Source of the DNA: Nitrospirillum pindoramense
GTDB taxonomy: Bacteria; Pseudomonadota; Alphaproteobacteria; Azospirillales; Azospirillaceae
DNA: 64,000 nt
Reading direction: 5' to 3'
Assembly (NCBI RefSeq): GCF_007827955.1
Contig: NZ_VITR01000001.1
Span: forward strand, 1 to 64,000
Made by a program: the position numbers and the translations under genes. Shown one piece after another: positions 16,700 to 27,132 of this stretch. Below the pieces are notes generated by a model. The model worked only from the letters and a program-made list of their open reading frames with translations, had not been told where the DNA came from and did not search any database. Position 1 is the stretch's first letter. Every line of letters starts with the position of its first letter.

Positions 16700-17707
16700 T
16701 CAGTACTTGCAGCCGTTGGTTTCGTCGTAATTGGCGACCTTGCGGGTTCCAGCCTGGATTTCCGCCGAGGCCGCGTCCAGTTCCGCCTTCATCTCCGGCG
16801 TCACCAGCTTGGCATTGTTCTCATCCAGCGCCCAGCCCACGCCGTCCTCCTTCAGGCCCAGCGTGCGCACGCCGGGTTGCCAGGTGCCGTCCTGCGCCGC
16901 CTTGATGGCGTTGTAGGCGGCCACGTCCACCCGCTTGACCATGGAGGTCAGGACGGAGCCCGGGAACAGATGGTTCTGGTTGCTGTCGACACCGATGGAC
17001 AGTTTGCCGGCATCCTTGGCCGCCTGCAGCACGCCGATGCCGCTTTGCCCGGCGGCGGCGAACACCACGTCCACGCCCCTGTCGAACTGGCTCTTGGCCA
17101 ATTCGCCGCCGCGCGTGGGGTCCGACCAGGCGGCGGGCGTGGTGCCCACCATGTTGGTGATGACATGGTCGTCCGGGGCCACGGCCTTCACCCCCTGCTC
17201 ATAGCCGCAGGCGAATCGGCGGATCAGGGGGATGTCCATGCCGCCGACGAAGCCCACCGTGTGGGTCTTGCTGCTCAAGGCCGCCAGCATGCCCACCAGA
17301 TACGATCCCTCCTGCTCGGAGAACAGGATGGACTGGACGTTGGGCAGCTTCACCACGCCGTCGATCAGGGTGAACTTGATCTCCGGGAATTCCTTGGCGA
17401 CCTTGGCCACCGCCGGCGCCTGGCTGAAGCCCACGGCCAGGATGATGTCGGCGCCATGCTCCGCCAGGCGGCGCAGATACTGCTCGCGCTGGACGTCGTT
17501 GCTGATCTCCAGCGCCTTGTAGGTGACGCCCGTCTCACGGCGGAAACGCTCGATTCCCGTCAGGACGCCTTCGTTGAAGGACTTGTCGTACTTGCCGCCA
17601 TAATCGAAGACCACGCCGGGAAAGAAGGCGGCATCCGCTTTGGGGGCGGACAAGGCGCAGCTCAACAGGGCGGCCGCCGCCAACGCCGCGCGGATCGCTC
17701 TACTCAT
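16700..17707 (-). CDS. BMP-family nucleoside-binding protein of the ABC importer
   Basis: Periplasmic binding protein of 335 residues with signal peptide (cleavage about residue 26 after ADA). The Bmp/PnrA-type fold shows in GVVFDYGGKYDKSFNEGVLTG-like N-terminus (GKYDKSFNEGV), ADIILAVGFSQAPAVAKVA, VGFVGGMDIPLIRRFACGYEQG and DVVFAAAGQSGIGVLQAA. These proteins bind nucleosides. The ATG at 17707 places the signal peptide correctly; an upstream in-frame start would add nine unrelated residues. It is the first gene of the leftward operon; the RutR-like box lies about 150 bp upstream. Confidence 0.94.
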   Translation of the reverse strand: MSRAIRAALAAAALLSCALSAPKADAAFFPGVVFDYGGKYDKSFNEGVLTGIERFRRETGVTYKALEISNDVQREQYLRRLAEHGADIILAVGFSQAPAVAKVAKEFPEIKFTLIDGVVKLPNVQSILFSEQEGSYLVGMLAALSSKTHTVGFVGGMDIPLIRRFACGYEQGVKAVAPDDHVITNMVGTTPAAWSDPTRGGELAKSQFDRGVDVVFAAAGQSGIGVLQAAKDAGKLSIGVDSNQNHLFPGSVLTSMVKRVDVAAYNAIKAAQDGTWQPGVRTLGLKEDGVGWALDENNAKLVTPEMKAELDAASAEIQAGTRKVANYDETNGCKY

Positions 17708-18072
17708 GAAGGGTCCCTGCCTCCCTTGGGGCATACTCGATTGACGGGCGGCGAACGGGAAGGCCGCACCGCTTGCTCGACCTGAAACCTAGTCCATTTC
17801 CCAAGCTCCCGGCAAGCCGGGGGGCGCAAGGGGGCACGGCACCCTGGCTGATCCTGACCAAATGGTCAAGATAGGGCGGCGCGGCCGTGGGCGCCATCTG
17901 CGGTTGCGCCGGCCGCTGACGCGAGGGTTGCGGCCGCTTGCGACACTTTCATGACGGGCTGGCCGGGTGGGGTTTTCCGGGTTGACAGGCCCCCGCCGGC
18001 AGGCACTCTGCCGCCCGCTTGCGCCATTTCTCCGTGGCGCGCCCTTGCCCGCCAGCCGTCGAGATCCCACCC
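17708..18072. promoter_or_regulatory. Divergent promoter region between the nucleoside operon and phoD
   Basis: Shared upstream region of the leftward bmp operon and the rightward phoD. It contains a RutR-like palindrome at 17854-17869. On the minus strand the TTGACC half of this palindrome could serve as a -35 element, so bound RutR would block the promoter. No gene is seen. Confidence 0.6.
17854..17869. promoter_or_regulatory. RutR-like operator
   Basis: The 16-mer CTGACCAAATGGTCAA differs from the established RutR consensus TTGACCAnnTGGTCAA by one base, and its core TGACCA/TGGTCA is a perfect palindrome. RutR is a TetR-family repressor released by uracil or thymine and controls pyrimidine metabolism. 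The position upstream of a nucleoside importer fits. Binding is predicted from the match only. Confidence 0.75.
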
Positions 18073-19674
18073 ATGATCCGGTTCAGCCCTGTTCCCGAGG
18101 CCACCCGCCGCGCCCTGCTGAAGACCTTCGGCGCGACCGCGGCCACGGCCTTCCTGCTGCCGTCGTCCATGGGCTCGGCCCTGGCGCAGGCGGCGTTCAG
18201 CAACGATCCGTTCTCGCTGGGCGTGGCCTCCGGCGACCCGCTGCCCGACGGCTTCGTGCTGTGGACCCGGCTGGCGCCCGATCCGCTGGCGTTCGGCTAC
18301 GGCATGCCCAAGCGGCCGGTGGAGGTGGATTGGCAGGTGGCGACGGACGACCGCATGCGCACCATCGTGCAGAGCGGGACCGAGGTGGCGCGGCCGGAAC
18401 TGGGCCATGCCGTCCATGTCGAGGTCGGTGGCCTGGAACCGGGCCGGGATTATTACTACCGCTTCACCGTGGGGGCGGAGCGCAGCATGGTGGCCCGCGC
18501 CCGCACCGCCCCGGCCCTGGGGGCCAAGGTGGACCGCGTGCGCCTGGGCATGGTCGGCTGCCAGAATTACGAGGACGGCTATTACACCGCCTTCCGCCAT
18601 TTGGCGGAGGAACGGCCGGACTTCGTCTTCCACTATGGCGACTACATCTACGAAAACCGGGTGCGGACGCATGAGAGCAGCCGCTATGGCGGCCTGGCCA
18701 TCCCCACCCCCCGGCAGCATCTGGGCGATGAGCCCTATTCGCTGGATGAGTACCGCCGCCGCTACGCCCAGTACACCATGGACCTGGACCTGCAGTTGGC
18801 CCGCGCCGCCTGCCCGTGGATGGTGACCTGGGACGACCATGAGGTCGACAACAACTGGACGGGCGCCACCGACGGCGCCGGCATCGCGCCGCCGGAATAT
18901 TTCCTGCTGCGCCGCGCGGCGGCGGCCCAGGCGTATTACGAGCACATGCCCTTGCGCCGCGCCTCCTGGCCCAAGGGCCCGGACATGCAGATTTACCGCC
19001 GCCTGGCTTTCGGCAACCTGATCGACCTGCACCTGCTGGACACGCGGCAGTTCCGCACCGACCAGCCCTGCGGCGACGGCTTCAAGCCCGCCTGCGAGGG
19101 TCAGGACGATGACGATGCCCAGGTGATGGGGGAGGAGCAGGAGCGCTGGCTGTTCGAGGGGTTGGACCGTGGCCGCGCCCGCTGGAACATCATCGGCCAG
19201 CAGGTGATGATGATGACCATGAACCGCGAGCCCTGGCACGGCCCCATCTACAACATGGACAGCTGGGAAGGTTATCACGAGCCGCGCCAGCGCCTGCTGC
19301 GCCACATCGCTGACCGCCGCCTGAACAACGTGGTGGTGCTGACGGGGGATGAGCACCAGAATTTCGTCGGCGACCTCAAGGCCGACTACCGCAGCGACAA
19401 GGCCCCCATCGTCGCCACCGAGTTCGTCGGCACCTCCATCAGCTCCGGCGGCGACGGCGCCGACAAGCGGCCCCGCCAGGAGGAGATCCAGCGCGGCAAC
19501 CCGCACATCCGCTTCATGAACGACCAGCGCGGCTATCTGATGTGCGACATCGGCCATGACAAGCTGACGGCCAACTTCCGCGTCATGGACCGCGTCAGCA
19601 CCCCCGGCGGCGCCATCAGCACCCGTGCCAGCTTCGTGGTCGAACCGGGCAAGCCGGGGGCGAAGTCGGCGTGA
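18073..19674 (+). CDS. phoD: PhoD-type alkaline phosphatase/phosphodiesterase (Tat-exported)
   Basis: Exported phosphoesterase of 533 residues. It starts with a twin-arginine signal (ATRRALLKTFGATAATAF, residues about 10-28). The N-terminal beta domain is followed by the calcium/iron metallophosphatase core: GMVGCQNYEDGYY with the metal Cys-type site, FVFHYGDYIYE, VTWDDHEVDNNW and VVLTGDEHQNFVGD. PhoD enzymes cleave phosphate mono- and diesters in the periplasm and are often induced by phosphate starvation, though no clear Pho box was found. The ATG at 18073 gives the compact Tat leader; an earlier ATG adds 18 residues of low plausibility. It is divergent from the nucleoside operon. Confidence 0.94.
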   Translation: MIRFSPVPEATRRALLKTFGATAATAFLLPSSMGSALAQAAFSNDPFSLGVASGDPLPDGFVLWTRLAPDPLAFGYGMPKRPVEVDWQVATDDRMRTIVQSGTEVARPELGHAVHVEVGGLEPGRDYYYRFTVGAERSMVARARTAPALGAKVDRVRLGMVGCQNYEDGYYTAFRHLAEERPDFVFHYGDYIYENRVRTHESSRYGGLAIPTPRQHLGDEPYSLDEYRRRYAQYTMDLDLQLARAACPWMVTWDDHEVDNNWTGATDGAGIAPPEYFLLRRAAAAQAYYEHMPLRRASWPKGPDMQIYRRLAFGNLIDLHLLDTRQFRTDQPCGDGFKPACEGQDDDDAQVMGEEQERWLFEGLDRGRARWNIIGQQVMMMTMNREPWHGPIYNMDSWEGYHEPRQRLLRHIADRRLNNVVVLTGDEHQNFVGDLKADYRSDKAPIVATEFVGTSISSGGDGADKRPRQEEIQRGNPHIRFMNDQRGYLMCDIGHDKLTANFRVMDRVSTPGGAISTRASFVVEPGKPGAKSA

Positions 19675-19958
19675 TAAGCGGGTTGGCGCCTGCCATAGGT
19701 TGCGCGGGTCCCGGCCGTTGAGGTAGGGTCCGCCTCCTCGGGGCTCGGTGAACGGGCCTCAAATCTCTCTTCTCTGGAGGCAGGAATGCGCGTTGGTGCG
19801 AACTGCCCCGTTCACGGGGTTTAAGCCGCCCCCACGTTTTCCCCGTGGTGCCGGCTTTCTTGGAAGGATCAAACCATCCGTGACGGGATGGATGGCCTTC
19901 TGGTGGCATGCCCGATTGGTGCTGCCACCCAGGTTCAGCCCGGTATTGAGAAGAGACC
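19675..19958 (+). promoter_or_regulatory. Structured leader region upstream of rtcB-prfH
   Basis: Between phoD and rtcB lies a run of perfect inverted repeats: GTGAACGGG (19748-19756) with CCCGTTCAC (19807-19815); AAGCCG (19823-19828) with CGGCTT (19852-19857), enclosing CCACG/CGTGG (19832-19836, 19844-19848); CCATCC/GGATGG (19874-19879, 19886-19891); and GGTGGCA/TGCCACC (19902-19908, 19923-19929). Together they nearly fill 180 nt up to the rtcB ribosome site. It could be a regulatory 5' leader or a separate small RNA; the TTTCTT after the second stem could also allow termination. No known RNA family is recognised. Confidence 0.5.
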
Positions 19959-21176
19959 ATGGGCACTTCTGTCATTTATGAGCGCGGGCCCCGGGCCCGC
20001 GTGATCGCGTCCGACTCCACCTGGATGGAGGGCGAAGCCCTGCGCCAGTTGGATGCCACGGCCGCCCTGCCCGGCATGCGCCTGGCCGTTGGCATGCCGG
20101 ATCTGCACCCCGGCAAGGGATCGCCAGTGGGGGCGGCCTTTCTGTCCGAGGACGTTTTATATCCGTCGCTGGTGGGCAGCGACATCGGCTGCGGCATGGC
20201 GCTGTGGGCAACCGACCATCCCGTGCGCAAGGCCCGGCCGGACCGCTTGGCGGCGCGGTTGGACGGGCTGGACCAACCGTGGGACGGCGACACCACCGCT
20301 TGGTTGGCGGATCGGGGGCTGGCCGCCACCGACCACGACGACGCCCTCGGCACCCCCGGGCGCGGCAACCATTTCATCGAGGTGCAGCAGGTGCACCAGA
20401 CCCGCGACGCGGCGGCGCTGGCTGCCCTGGGCATCAAGGAAGATCGGTTGTGCCTGTTGGTCCATACCGGCTCGCGCGGGGTGGGGGAGGCGGTGCTGCG
20501 CCGTCATGCCGAGCGCTTCGGCGCCACCGGCGTTGCCCACGGCTCGGCCGAAGGCCAGGCCTATCTGGCGCAGCATGACGATGCCGTCCGCTGGGCCAGG
20601 GCCAACCGCGACCTGTGTGCCCACCGCACGCTGGCCGCCCTGGGGGTGGACGGCCGGCCAGTGCTGGATGTCTGCCACAACAGCGTGACGGCGGCGGTGA
20701 TGGACGGTTGCCGCTGTTGGCTGCATCGCAAGGGGGCGGCACCTGCCGACCAGGGGCCAGTCGTTATCCCCGGGTCGCGCGGAGACCTTAGCATCCTGGT
20801 CCAGCCCATCGCGGGCCGGGACCAGGCGTTATGGTCCCTGGCCCATGGCGCTGGACGCAAGCTGGCCCGGCATGAGGCCAAGGGCAAGCTGAAGGGCCGA
20901 TATCGGCGGGAAGATCTGGCGCATACCCCCTTCGGTGGCCGTGTCGTCTGTGGTGATGAACTGCTGCTGTGGGAGGAGGCGCCCGATTGTTACAAGGACG
21001 TGGGCGCCGTCGTCGCCGACCTTGAGGCGGCTGGCTTGTTGACCGTCATCGCCACCTTGCGGCCGCTGGTGACGTTCAAGACCTCGCACGGGGCCCGGGA
21101 CGAAACAAAGGGGGCGCAAGGCGACTGGCGGCGCGACCGCCGGGCCGCCCGCGCCGCCAAGTGGGGTCAACAATGA
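19959..21176 (+). CDS. rtcB: RtcB-family RNA ligase
   Basis: GTP-dependent ligase joining 2',3'-cyclic-phosphate or 3'-phosphate ends to 5'-hydroxyl RNA. The 405-residue protein has the family active site: [12 protein letters not shown], the manganese-binding GSDIGCGM (Cys78), [16 protein letters not shown], and LAHGAGR with His296, the residue that carries GMP. It is shorter than the canonical enzyme (about 470-480 residues) and is the subtype found next to prfH. Its stop overlaps the prfH start by ATGA. Known RtcB-PrfH pairs rescue and repair ribosomes whose 16S rRNA has been cut in the decoding centre, and this pair is inferred to do the same. Confidence 0.93.
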   Translation: MGTSVIYERGPRARVIASDSTWMEGEALRQLDATAALPGMRLAVGMPDLHPGKGSPVGAAFLSEDVLYPSLVGSDIGCGMALWATDHPVRKARPDRLAARLDGLDQPWDGDTTAWLADRGLAATDHDDALGTPGRGNHFIEVQQVHQTRDAAALAALGIKEDRLCLLVHTGSRGVGEAVLRRHAERFGATGVAHGSAEGQAYLAQHDDAVRWARANRDLCAHRTLAALGVDGRPVLDVCHNSVTAAVMDGCRCWLHRKGAAPADQGPVVIPGSRGDLSILVQPIAGRDQALWSLAHGAGRKLARHEAKGKLKGRYRREDLAHTPFGGRVVCGDELLLWEEAPDCYKDVGAVVADLEAAGLLTVIATLRPLVTFKTSHGARDETKGAQGDWRRDRRAARAAKWGQQ

Positions 21177-21793
21177 CGTGGCTGCTGTTCACAGCCGGCC
21201 GTGGTCCTGGCGAATGCCAGGTCGCGGTGGCGGGGCTGCTGCGCGTGTTGGTGGCGGAGGCCGCCGATGCGGGGCTGCGGGCCGAGGTGCTGGAGACGGA
21301 GGCCGGCCCCCACGGTCCCCTCTCCGCTCTGGTGGCCCTCGATGGGACCGGCGTGGAGGGCTATGCCCGCACCTGGGAGGGCAGCGTGCGCTGGACTTGC
21401 CCCAGTCCGCTGCGTTCCGGCTGGGGGCGCAAGAACTGGTATGTCGGCGTGTCCCGCCTGGCGCCGCCACCGGCCTCGGCCGGCCTACGGGAGGCGGATC
21501 TGCGGGTGGAGGCCTGCCGCGCTTCCGGCCCCGGCGGCCAGCATGTCAACAAGACCAGCTCCGCCGTGCGCGTCACCCACCTGCCCACGGGCCTGGCGGT
21601 CTTCGCGCAGGAGGAACGGTCGCAACACCGCAACCGGGCGCTGGCCATGGCCCGGCTGGCGGCGGCGCTGGCCGACCGCGACCGCCAGGCGGGCGAGGCG
21701 GCGGACCGGGAGCGATGGGCCCGGCACGATGCCCTGGAACGGGGCAATGAGGTCCGGGCCTATGAGGGGGAGCGGTTCCGGCGGGTACGATGA
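21173..21793 (+). CDS. prfH: Peptide chain release factor homologue PrfH
   Basis: A 206-residue release-factor-like protein with the peptidyl-tRNA hydrolysis motif GGQ (residues 121-123, in [19 protein letters not shown]) but without the stop-codon recognition domain of RF1/RF2. PrfH terminates translation on ribosomes damaged at the decoding centre. The ATG overlaps the rtcB stop as ATGA. The C-terminal segment [18 protein letters not shown] and the arginine-rich tail match bacterial release factors. The two genes form a tight operon. Confidence 0.94.
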   Translation: MTWLLFTAGRGPGECQVAVAGLLRVLVAEAADAGLRAEVLETEAGPHGPLSALVALDGTGVEGYARTWEGSVRWTCPSPLRSGWGRKNWYVGVSRLAPPPASAGLREADLRVEACRASGPGGQHVNKTSSAVRVTHLPTGLAVFAQEERSQHRNRALAMARLAAALADRDRQAGEAADRERWARHDALERGNEVRAYEGERFRRVR

Positions 21794-21807
21794 GAACGGG
21801 GGCGGCC

Positions 21808-22266
21808 TTACGCCGCCTCCACCCTCAGCGCCGTGCCATCCAGGCCCACCACCCGCACGGTTGCGCCCGCCGGCAGGCCGTCGGGGCCGTGGACCAGCCA
21901 GGCGCCGTCGTCCAGGCGGGCGCGGCCCTGGCCGTTGACGATGGCGGTTTCCAGGGTGACGATGCGGCCCAGGTAGAGGGCGCCGCGTTCGTTCAGCCGC
22001 TCGGGCGGGGCCTGCGTGGCGGGGCTGCCACGGCCCAGCCAGCGGCGGGTGACGACCAGCAAGGCGGCCGCGAGGACGGCGAACAGCACCACCTGGGCCA
22101 CCAGGGGCAGGGCGGGGACCAGGAACAGCACGCACCCCACCAGCACGGCCGCCACCCCCAGCCACAGCAGGCCGACGCCAGGGGTGATCATTTCCACCAG
22201 GGCCAGGGCGACGCCCGCCGCCCACCAGTGCCAGGCGTGGGCCGTCCATGCGGTGAAGTCGGGCAT
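21808..22266 (-). CDS. NfeD-family membrane protein
   Basis: A 152-residue protein with two to three N-terminal transmembrane helices (about 12-75) followed by a soluble OB-fold domain (about 95-150, LYLGRIVTLETAIVNGQGRARLDDGAWL). This is the short NfeD type that works with SPFH/stomatin proteins, and the upstream gene on the same strand, 10 bp away, is such a protein. The pair is thought to organise membrane microdomains. It converges on prfH with 14 bp between stops. Confidence 0.93.
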   Translation of the reverse strand: MPDFTAWTAHAWHWWAAGVALALVEMITPGVGLLWLGVAAVLVGCVLFLVPALPLVAQVVLFAVLAAALLVVTRRWLGRGSPATQAPPERLNERGALYLGRIVTLETAIVNGQGRARLDDGAWLVHGPDGLPAGATVRVVGLDGTALRVEAA

Positions 22267-22276
22267 GGCCTACTCC

Positions 22277-23299
22277 TCAGCTCTCGGGCGTTGCCCACGG
22301 GCCACCGGTCGGCGGTGCCGAGGGTGGGGCGGGCGGCGGATCGGTCCGGCGGGGCGGGGCGCTGGGGCGGGCCTGGTTGGCGGGCGCGCCGGCGAAGCTG
22401 TCCTTGGCCAGTTCGGCGATGCCGCCCAGGGCGCCCAGGATGCCGGTCGATTCCATGGGCATGAACAGGATTTTCTGGTTGGGGCTGGCGGCGAAGCCCT
22501 TCAGCGCGTCGACATAGCGCTGGGCGATGAAGTAGTTCACGGCCTGCACGCTGCCGCCGGCGATCGCCTCCGATACCACGCGGGTGGCGGTGGCCTCCGC
22601 CTCCGCCAGGCGCACGCGGGCCTCCGCCTCGCGGAAGGCGGCCTCCTTCTTGCCATCGGCCTGCAAGATGGCGGATTGCTTTTCGCCCTCCGCCCGCAGG
22701 ATGGCGGATTGGCGCAGGCCTTCCGCCTCCAGGATCAGGGCGCGACGTTCCCGTTCCGCCTTCATCTGGCGGGCCATGCTGTCCACCAGGTCGCGCGGCG
22801 GCTGGATGTCGCGGATTTCCACGCGGGTGATCTTCACGCCCCAGGGGTGGGTGGCGGCGTCGACCACGGTCAGCAGGCGGGCGTTGATGGCGTCGCGCTG
22901 CGACAGCAGCTCGTCCAAATCCATGGAGCCCATGACCGTGCGCAGGTTGGTCATGGTCAGGTTCAGCACGGCGCTGTCCAGGTTGCGCACCTCATAGCTG
23001 GCCTTGGCGGCGTCCAGCACCTGGAAGAACAGCACGCCGTCCACCGTGACCATGGCGTTGTCCTTGGTGATGATCTCCTGCGACGGCACGTCCAGCACCA
23101 CCTCCTGCATGGTCTGCCGGGCGCCGATGCGGTCGAAGAACGGGACGATGATGGCCAGGCCGGGCTTCAGGGTGCGGGTATACCGCCCGAACCGCTCCAC
23201 CGTGTATTCCATGCCCTGGGGCACGGTCTTGATGCCGCTGTAGACAAGAACGATGGCGAAGGCCAGGACGGCCAAGGCGAACACGCCGAAAGGCGACAA
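22277..23299 (-). CDS. qmcA: SPFH/band-7 (stomatin, QmcA-like) protein
   Basis: Membrane-anchored SPFH protein of about 340 residues. One N-terminal transmembrane segment (about 3-20) is followed by the band-7 domain (VPQGMEYTVERFGRYTRTL, then TMTNLRTVMGSMDLDELLSQ) and a long charged helix rich in AEGEKQSAIL-type repeats; the C-terminus is proline-rich. Residue-level likeness to QmcA is strong. I place the start at a TTG at 23299, which has GGGGAGAG upstream and gives a QmcA-like N-terminus; an ATG at 23368 would add 23 residues with no ribosome site. It pairs with NfeD. It follows the cbb operon on the same strand after a 155-bp gap. Confidence 0.9.
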   Translation of the reverse strand: MSPFGVFALAVLAFAIVLVYSGIKTVPQGMEYTVERFGRYTRTLKPGLAIIVPFFDRIGARQTMQEVVLDVPSQEIITKDNAMVTVDGVLFFQVLDAAKASYEVRNLDSAVLNLTMTNLRTVMGSMDLDELLSQRDAINARLLTVVDAATHPWGVKITRVEIRDIQPPRDLVDSMARQMKAERERRALILEAEGLRQSAILRAEGEKQSAILQADGKKEAAFREAEARVRLAEAEATATRVVSEAIAGGSVQAVNYFIAQRYVDALKGFAASPNQKILFMPMESTGILGALGGIAELAKDSFAGAPANQARPSAPPRRTDPPPAPPSAPPTGGPWATPES

Positions 23300-23454
23300 G
23301 GCGTCTCTCCCCACTTGTTGGTGGCGCGGGGGAACCGCCGCGCCGGCCCCCCCTTTGCCGCGCATCATGCCATAAGGCGGGTGCCGCCGCCCGGGATTTG
23401 TCCCGAGGGTTGTGCCCTGGCGCTGTCGTCCTCGAACGGCCCACTCTTCGCGGT

Positions 23455-24105
23455 CTATCCGCGCAATGCCGCGATGTTGGCCTGGTAGCGGCCAGGCCCG
23501 TCCTGGAACACGGCGGAGCCCGCGACCAGCACCTCCGCCCCCGCCTGCGCGCACAGGCGCGCCGTCTCATGGTTCACGCCGCCGTCGACCTCGATCTGGA
23601 TGGGCCGGCGGCCGATCAGGGCGCGCAGGGCCTGGATCTTTGGGATCATGGCGGGGATGAAGGACTGGCCGCCGAAGCCGGGGTTTACCGTCATGACCAG
23701 CACCAGGTCCAGCCGGTCCAGGACATAGGCGACGGCGCTTTCCGGCGTGGAGGGGTTCAGCGCCACCCCGGCCTTTTTGCCCAGGGCGCGGATGCGCTCC
23801 AGCGTGCGGTCCAGGTGGGTGGTGGCCTCCGCCTGCACGGTGATGATGTCGGCCCCGGCCTGGGCGAAGGCCTCCAGATAGGGATCGACCGGGCTGATCA
23901 TCAGATGCACGTCGAAGGGGCGGTCGGTATGGGGGCGCAGCGCCTTCACCACGGTGGGGCCGATGGTGATGTTGGGCACGAAATGGCCGTCCATGACATC
24001 GACATGGATGTAGTCGGCCCCCGCCGCCGCGATGGCCCGCACCTCGGCGCCCAGGCTGGCGAAGTCGGCGGACAGGATGCTGGGGGCGATCAGCGGCTGG
24101 GTCAT
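23455..24105 (-). CDS. rpe: Ribulose-phosphate 3-epimerase (CbbE)
   Basis: Interconverts ribulose 5-phosphate and xylulose 5-phosphate, a regenerative step of the Calvin cycle and the pentose phosphate pathway. The 216-residue TIM barrel has [14 protein letters not shown], the metal ligands in [33 protein letters not shown] and VDGGV. Its ATG overlaps the cbbX stop as ATGA. It is the last gene of the cbbFPTALSXE operon. Confidence 0.96.
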   Translation of the reverse strand: MTQPLIAPSILSADFASLGAEVRAIAAAGADYIHVDVMDGHFVPNITIGPTVVKALRPHTDRPFDVHLMISPVDPYLEAFAQAGADIITVQAEATTHLDRTLERIRALGKKAGVALNPSTPESAVAYVLDRLDLVLVMTVNPGFGGQSFIPAMIPKIQALRALIGRRPIQIEVDGGVNHETARLCAQAGAEVLVAGSAVFQDGPGRYQANIAALRG

Positions 24106-25052
24106 GATGGCGTCTCCCGATCCGAGGCGCCGGCAAACACCCGGCTGGCCAGGATGTCCTCCGCCTCGATCAGCGTCAGGTCGTCCACGGACAGCGCGCC
24201 ATCCTCCCGCTGGAACAGGCGGCTGGCCTGACGCAGGCGGGCGCGGTCCAGGGCGTTGCGGATGGACCGGCCGTTGGCGAAGTGGGGTTGGCCCCGGCGC
24301 AGGGCGATATATTGGGCGAACACAGCCTTGGCCCGGGGGCTGAAGCGATAGTTCATGCTCTCCAGTTGCCGCTCCCCGATTTCCAGCAGCTCTTCCTCGC
24401 CATAGTCGGGGAAGTCGATATGGTGGGCCACGCGGGAGCGGAAGCCGGGGTTGGCCTGAAAGAAGCGGTCCATGCGGTCGGCATAGCCGGCCAGGATGAC
24501 GACCAGGTCGTCGCGCTGGTTCTCCATGACCTGCAGCAGGATCTCGATGGCCTCCTGGCCATAGTCGCGCTCGTTCTCCGGCCGGTAGAGGTAATAGGCC
24601 TCGTCGATGAACAGCACGCCGCCGGCGGCGCGCTTCAGCACCTCCTTCGTCTTGGGCGCGGTGTGGCCGATGTACTGGCCCACCAGATCATCGCGGGTGA
24701 CGGTCACCAGGTGCCCGCGCCGGACATAGCCCAGCCGGTGCAGGATGGCGGCCATCTTCAGCGCCAGGGTGGTCTTGCCCGTGCCGGGGTTGCCGGTGAA
24801 GCTCATGTGCAGGGTGGGGGCGCCCACCGCCAGGCCGAAGCGCTGGCGCGCCCTGTCCACCAGCAGCAGGGCGGCGATCTCGCGCAGCCGCCCCTTGATG
24901 GGGGCCAGACCCACCATCTCCCGGTCCAACTGGTCGAAGATTTCCGGCAGGCCGGAGGCTTCGAAGTCGGCGCGCAAATCCACGGCACCGGGGGCCGCCG
25001 GGGCCGCGGCGGCCCCCGGCGGGACGGCTTTCAACGGGAGGGGGGAGGCCAT
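24102..25052 (-). CDS. cbbX: Red-type Rubisco activase CbbX
   Basis: AAA+ ATPase of 316 residues that removes inhibitory sugar phosphates from form IC Rubisco by pulling on the C-terminus of the large subunit. Walker A is GNPGTGKT (residues 87-94), Walker [12 protein letters not shown], and the pore-loop segment [17 protein letters not shown] is present. The C-terminal helical subdomain includes [20 protein letters not shown] with the arginine finger region. The ATG at 25052 overlaps the cbbS stop as TGATG; a GTG one codon earlier would overlap as GTGA. Its presence defines the Rubisco as red type. Confidence 0.96.
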   Translation of the reverse strand: MASPLPLKAVPPGAAAAPAAPGAVDLRADFEASGLPEIFDQLDREMVGLAPIKGRLREIAALLLVDRARQRFGLAVGAPTLHMSFTGNPGTGKTTLALKMAAILHRLGYVRRGHLVTVTRDDLVGQYIGHTAPKTKEVLKRAAGGVLFIDEAYYLYRPENERDYGQEAIEILLQVMENQRDDLVVILAGYADRMDRFFQANPGFRSRVAHHIDFPDYGEEELLEIGERQLESMNYRFSPRAKAVFAQYIALRRGQPHFANGRSIRNALDRARLRQASRLFQREDGALSVDDLTLIEAEDILASRVFAGASDRETPS

Positions 25053-25471
25053 CACGAATACCGCTCCCCTTCCGGCAATTGGGCGGCATAGGCGCGGGTG
25101 CTGTAGCGCACGCGCCGCCCGTCATGTTCCTGCCGTTCCAGGCCGAAGCCGGGCTCGTTGGCCGGCCGGTTGGCGATGAAGGACAGGCGCACGCTCTCCC
25201 ATCCGTGGCTGGCGTCGAAGCCGGAGATGCGGATGTAGCGGTCGCCATAGACCTTGCGGCAGGAGGCCAGTTCCCCCATCACCCCGGCGGCGTCGCGGAT
25301 GTCGAACATGGGCATGCCCCACATGTCCCAGTAGGTGTTGCGGGGGTGGGGGTCGTCCGTGAATTCGATGTTCACCGCCCAGCCGTTGTCGATGCAGTAC
25401 TGCACCTGGGCCGTGATCTGCTCGTCCGTCAGGTCGGGCAGGAAGGAGAAGGTTCCTTGGGTGACGCGCAT
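25052..25471 (-). CDS. cbbS: Rubisco small subunit, form IC
   Basis: The 139-residue small subunit of red-type Rubisco. It begins [19 protein letters not shown], has the WGMPMFDI and [18 protein letters not shown] segments, and carries the C-terminal hairpin extension of red-type small subunits (about residues 110-139), which lines the central channel of the hexadecamer. The ATG at 25471 has GAGGAAA upstream. Its stop overlaps cbbX. Confidence 0.96.
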   Translation of the reverse strand: MRVTQGTFSFLPDLTDEQITAQVQYCIDNGWAVNIEFTDDPHPRNTYWDMWGMPMFDIRDAAGVMGELASCRKVYGDRYIRISGFDASHGWESVRLSFIANRPANEPGFGLERQEHDGRRVRYSTRAYAAQLPEGERYS

Positions 25472-25542
25472 GATGATTTCCTCACTCTCTGATGGGAAGG
25501 GCGCCGACGGCACCTCGTGCGGCCGCCCGCCGCTTGAGGGCG

Positions 25543-27132
<1,590 letters not shown>

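Noticed and set aside
19748-19815. A tRNA or tRNA-like gene before rtcB
   Set aside because: The long-range 9-bp stem recalls an acceptor arm, but no T-loop consensus, anticodon loop or CCA end is in place.
23299-23554. Longer N-terminus for the QmcA-like protein
   Set aside because: The added residues are Arg/Gly-rich, overlap the end of rpe, and have no ribosome site; QmcA proteins begin at the membrane anchor.
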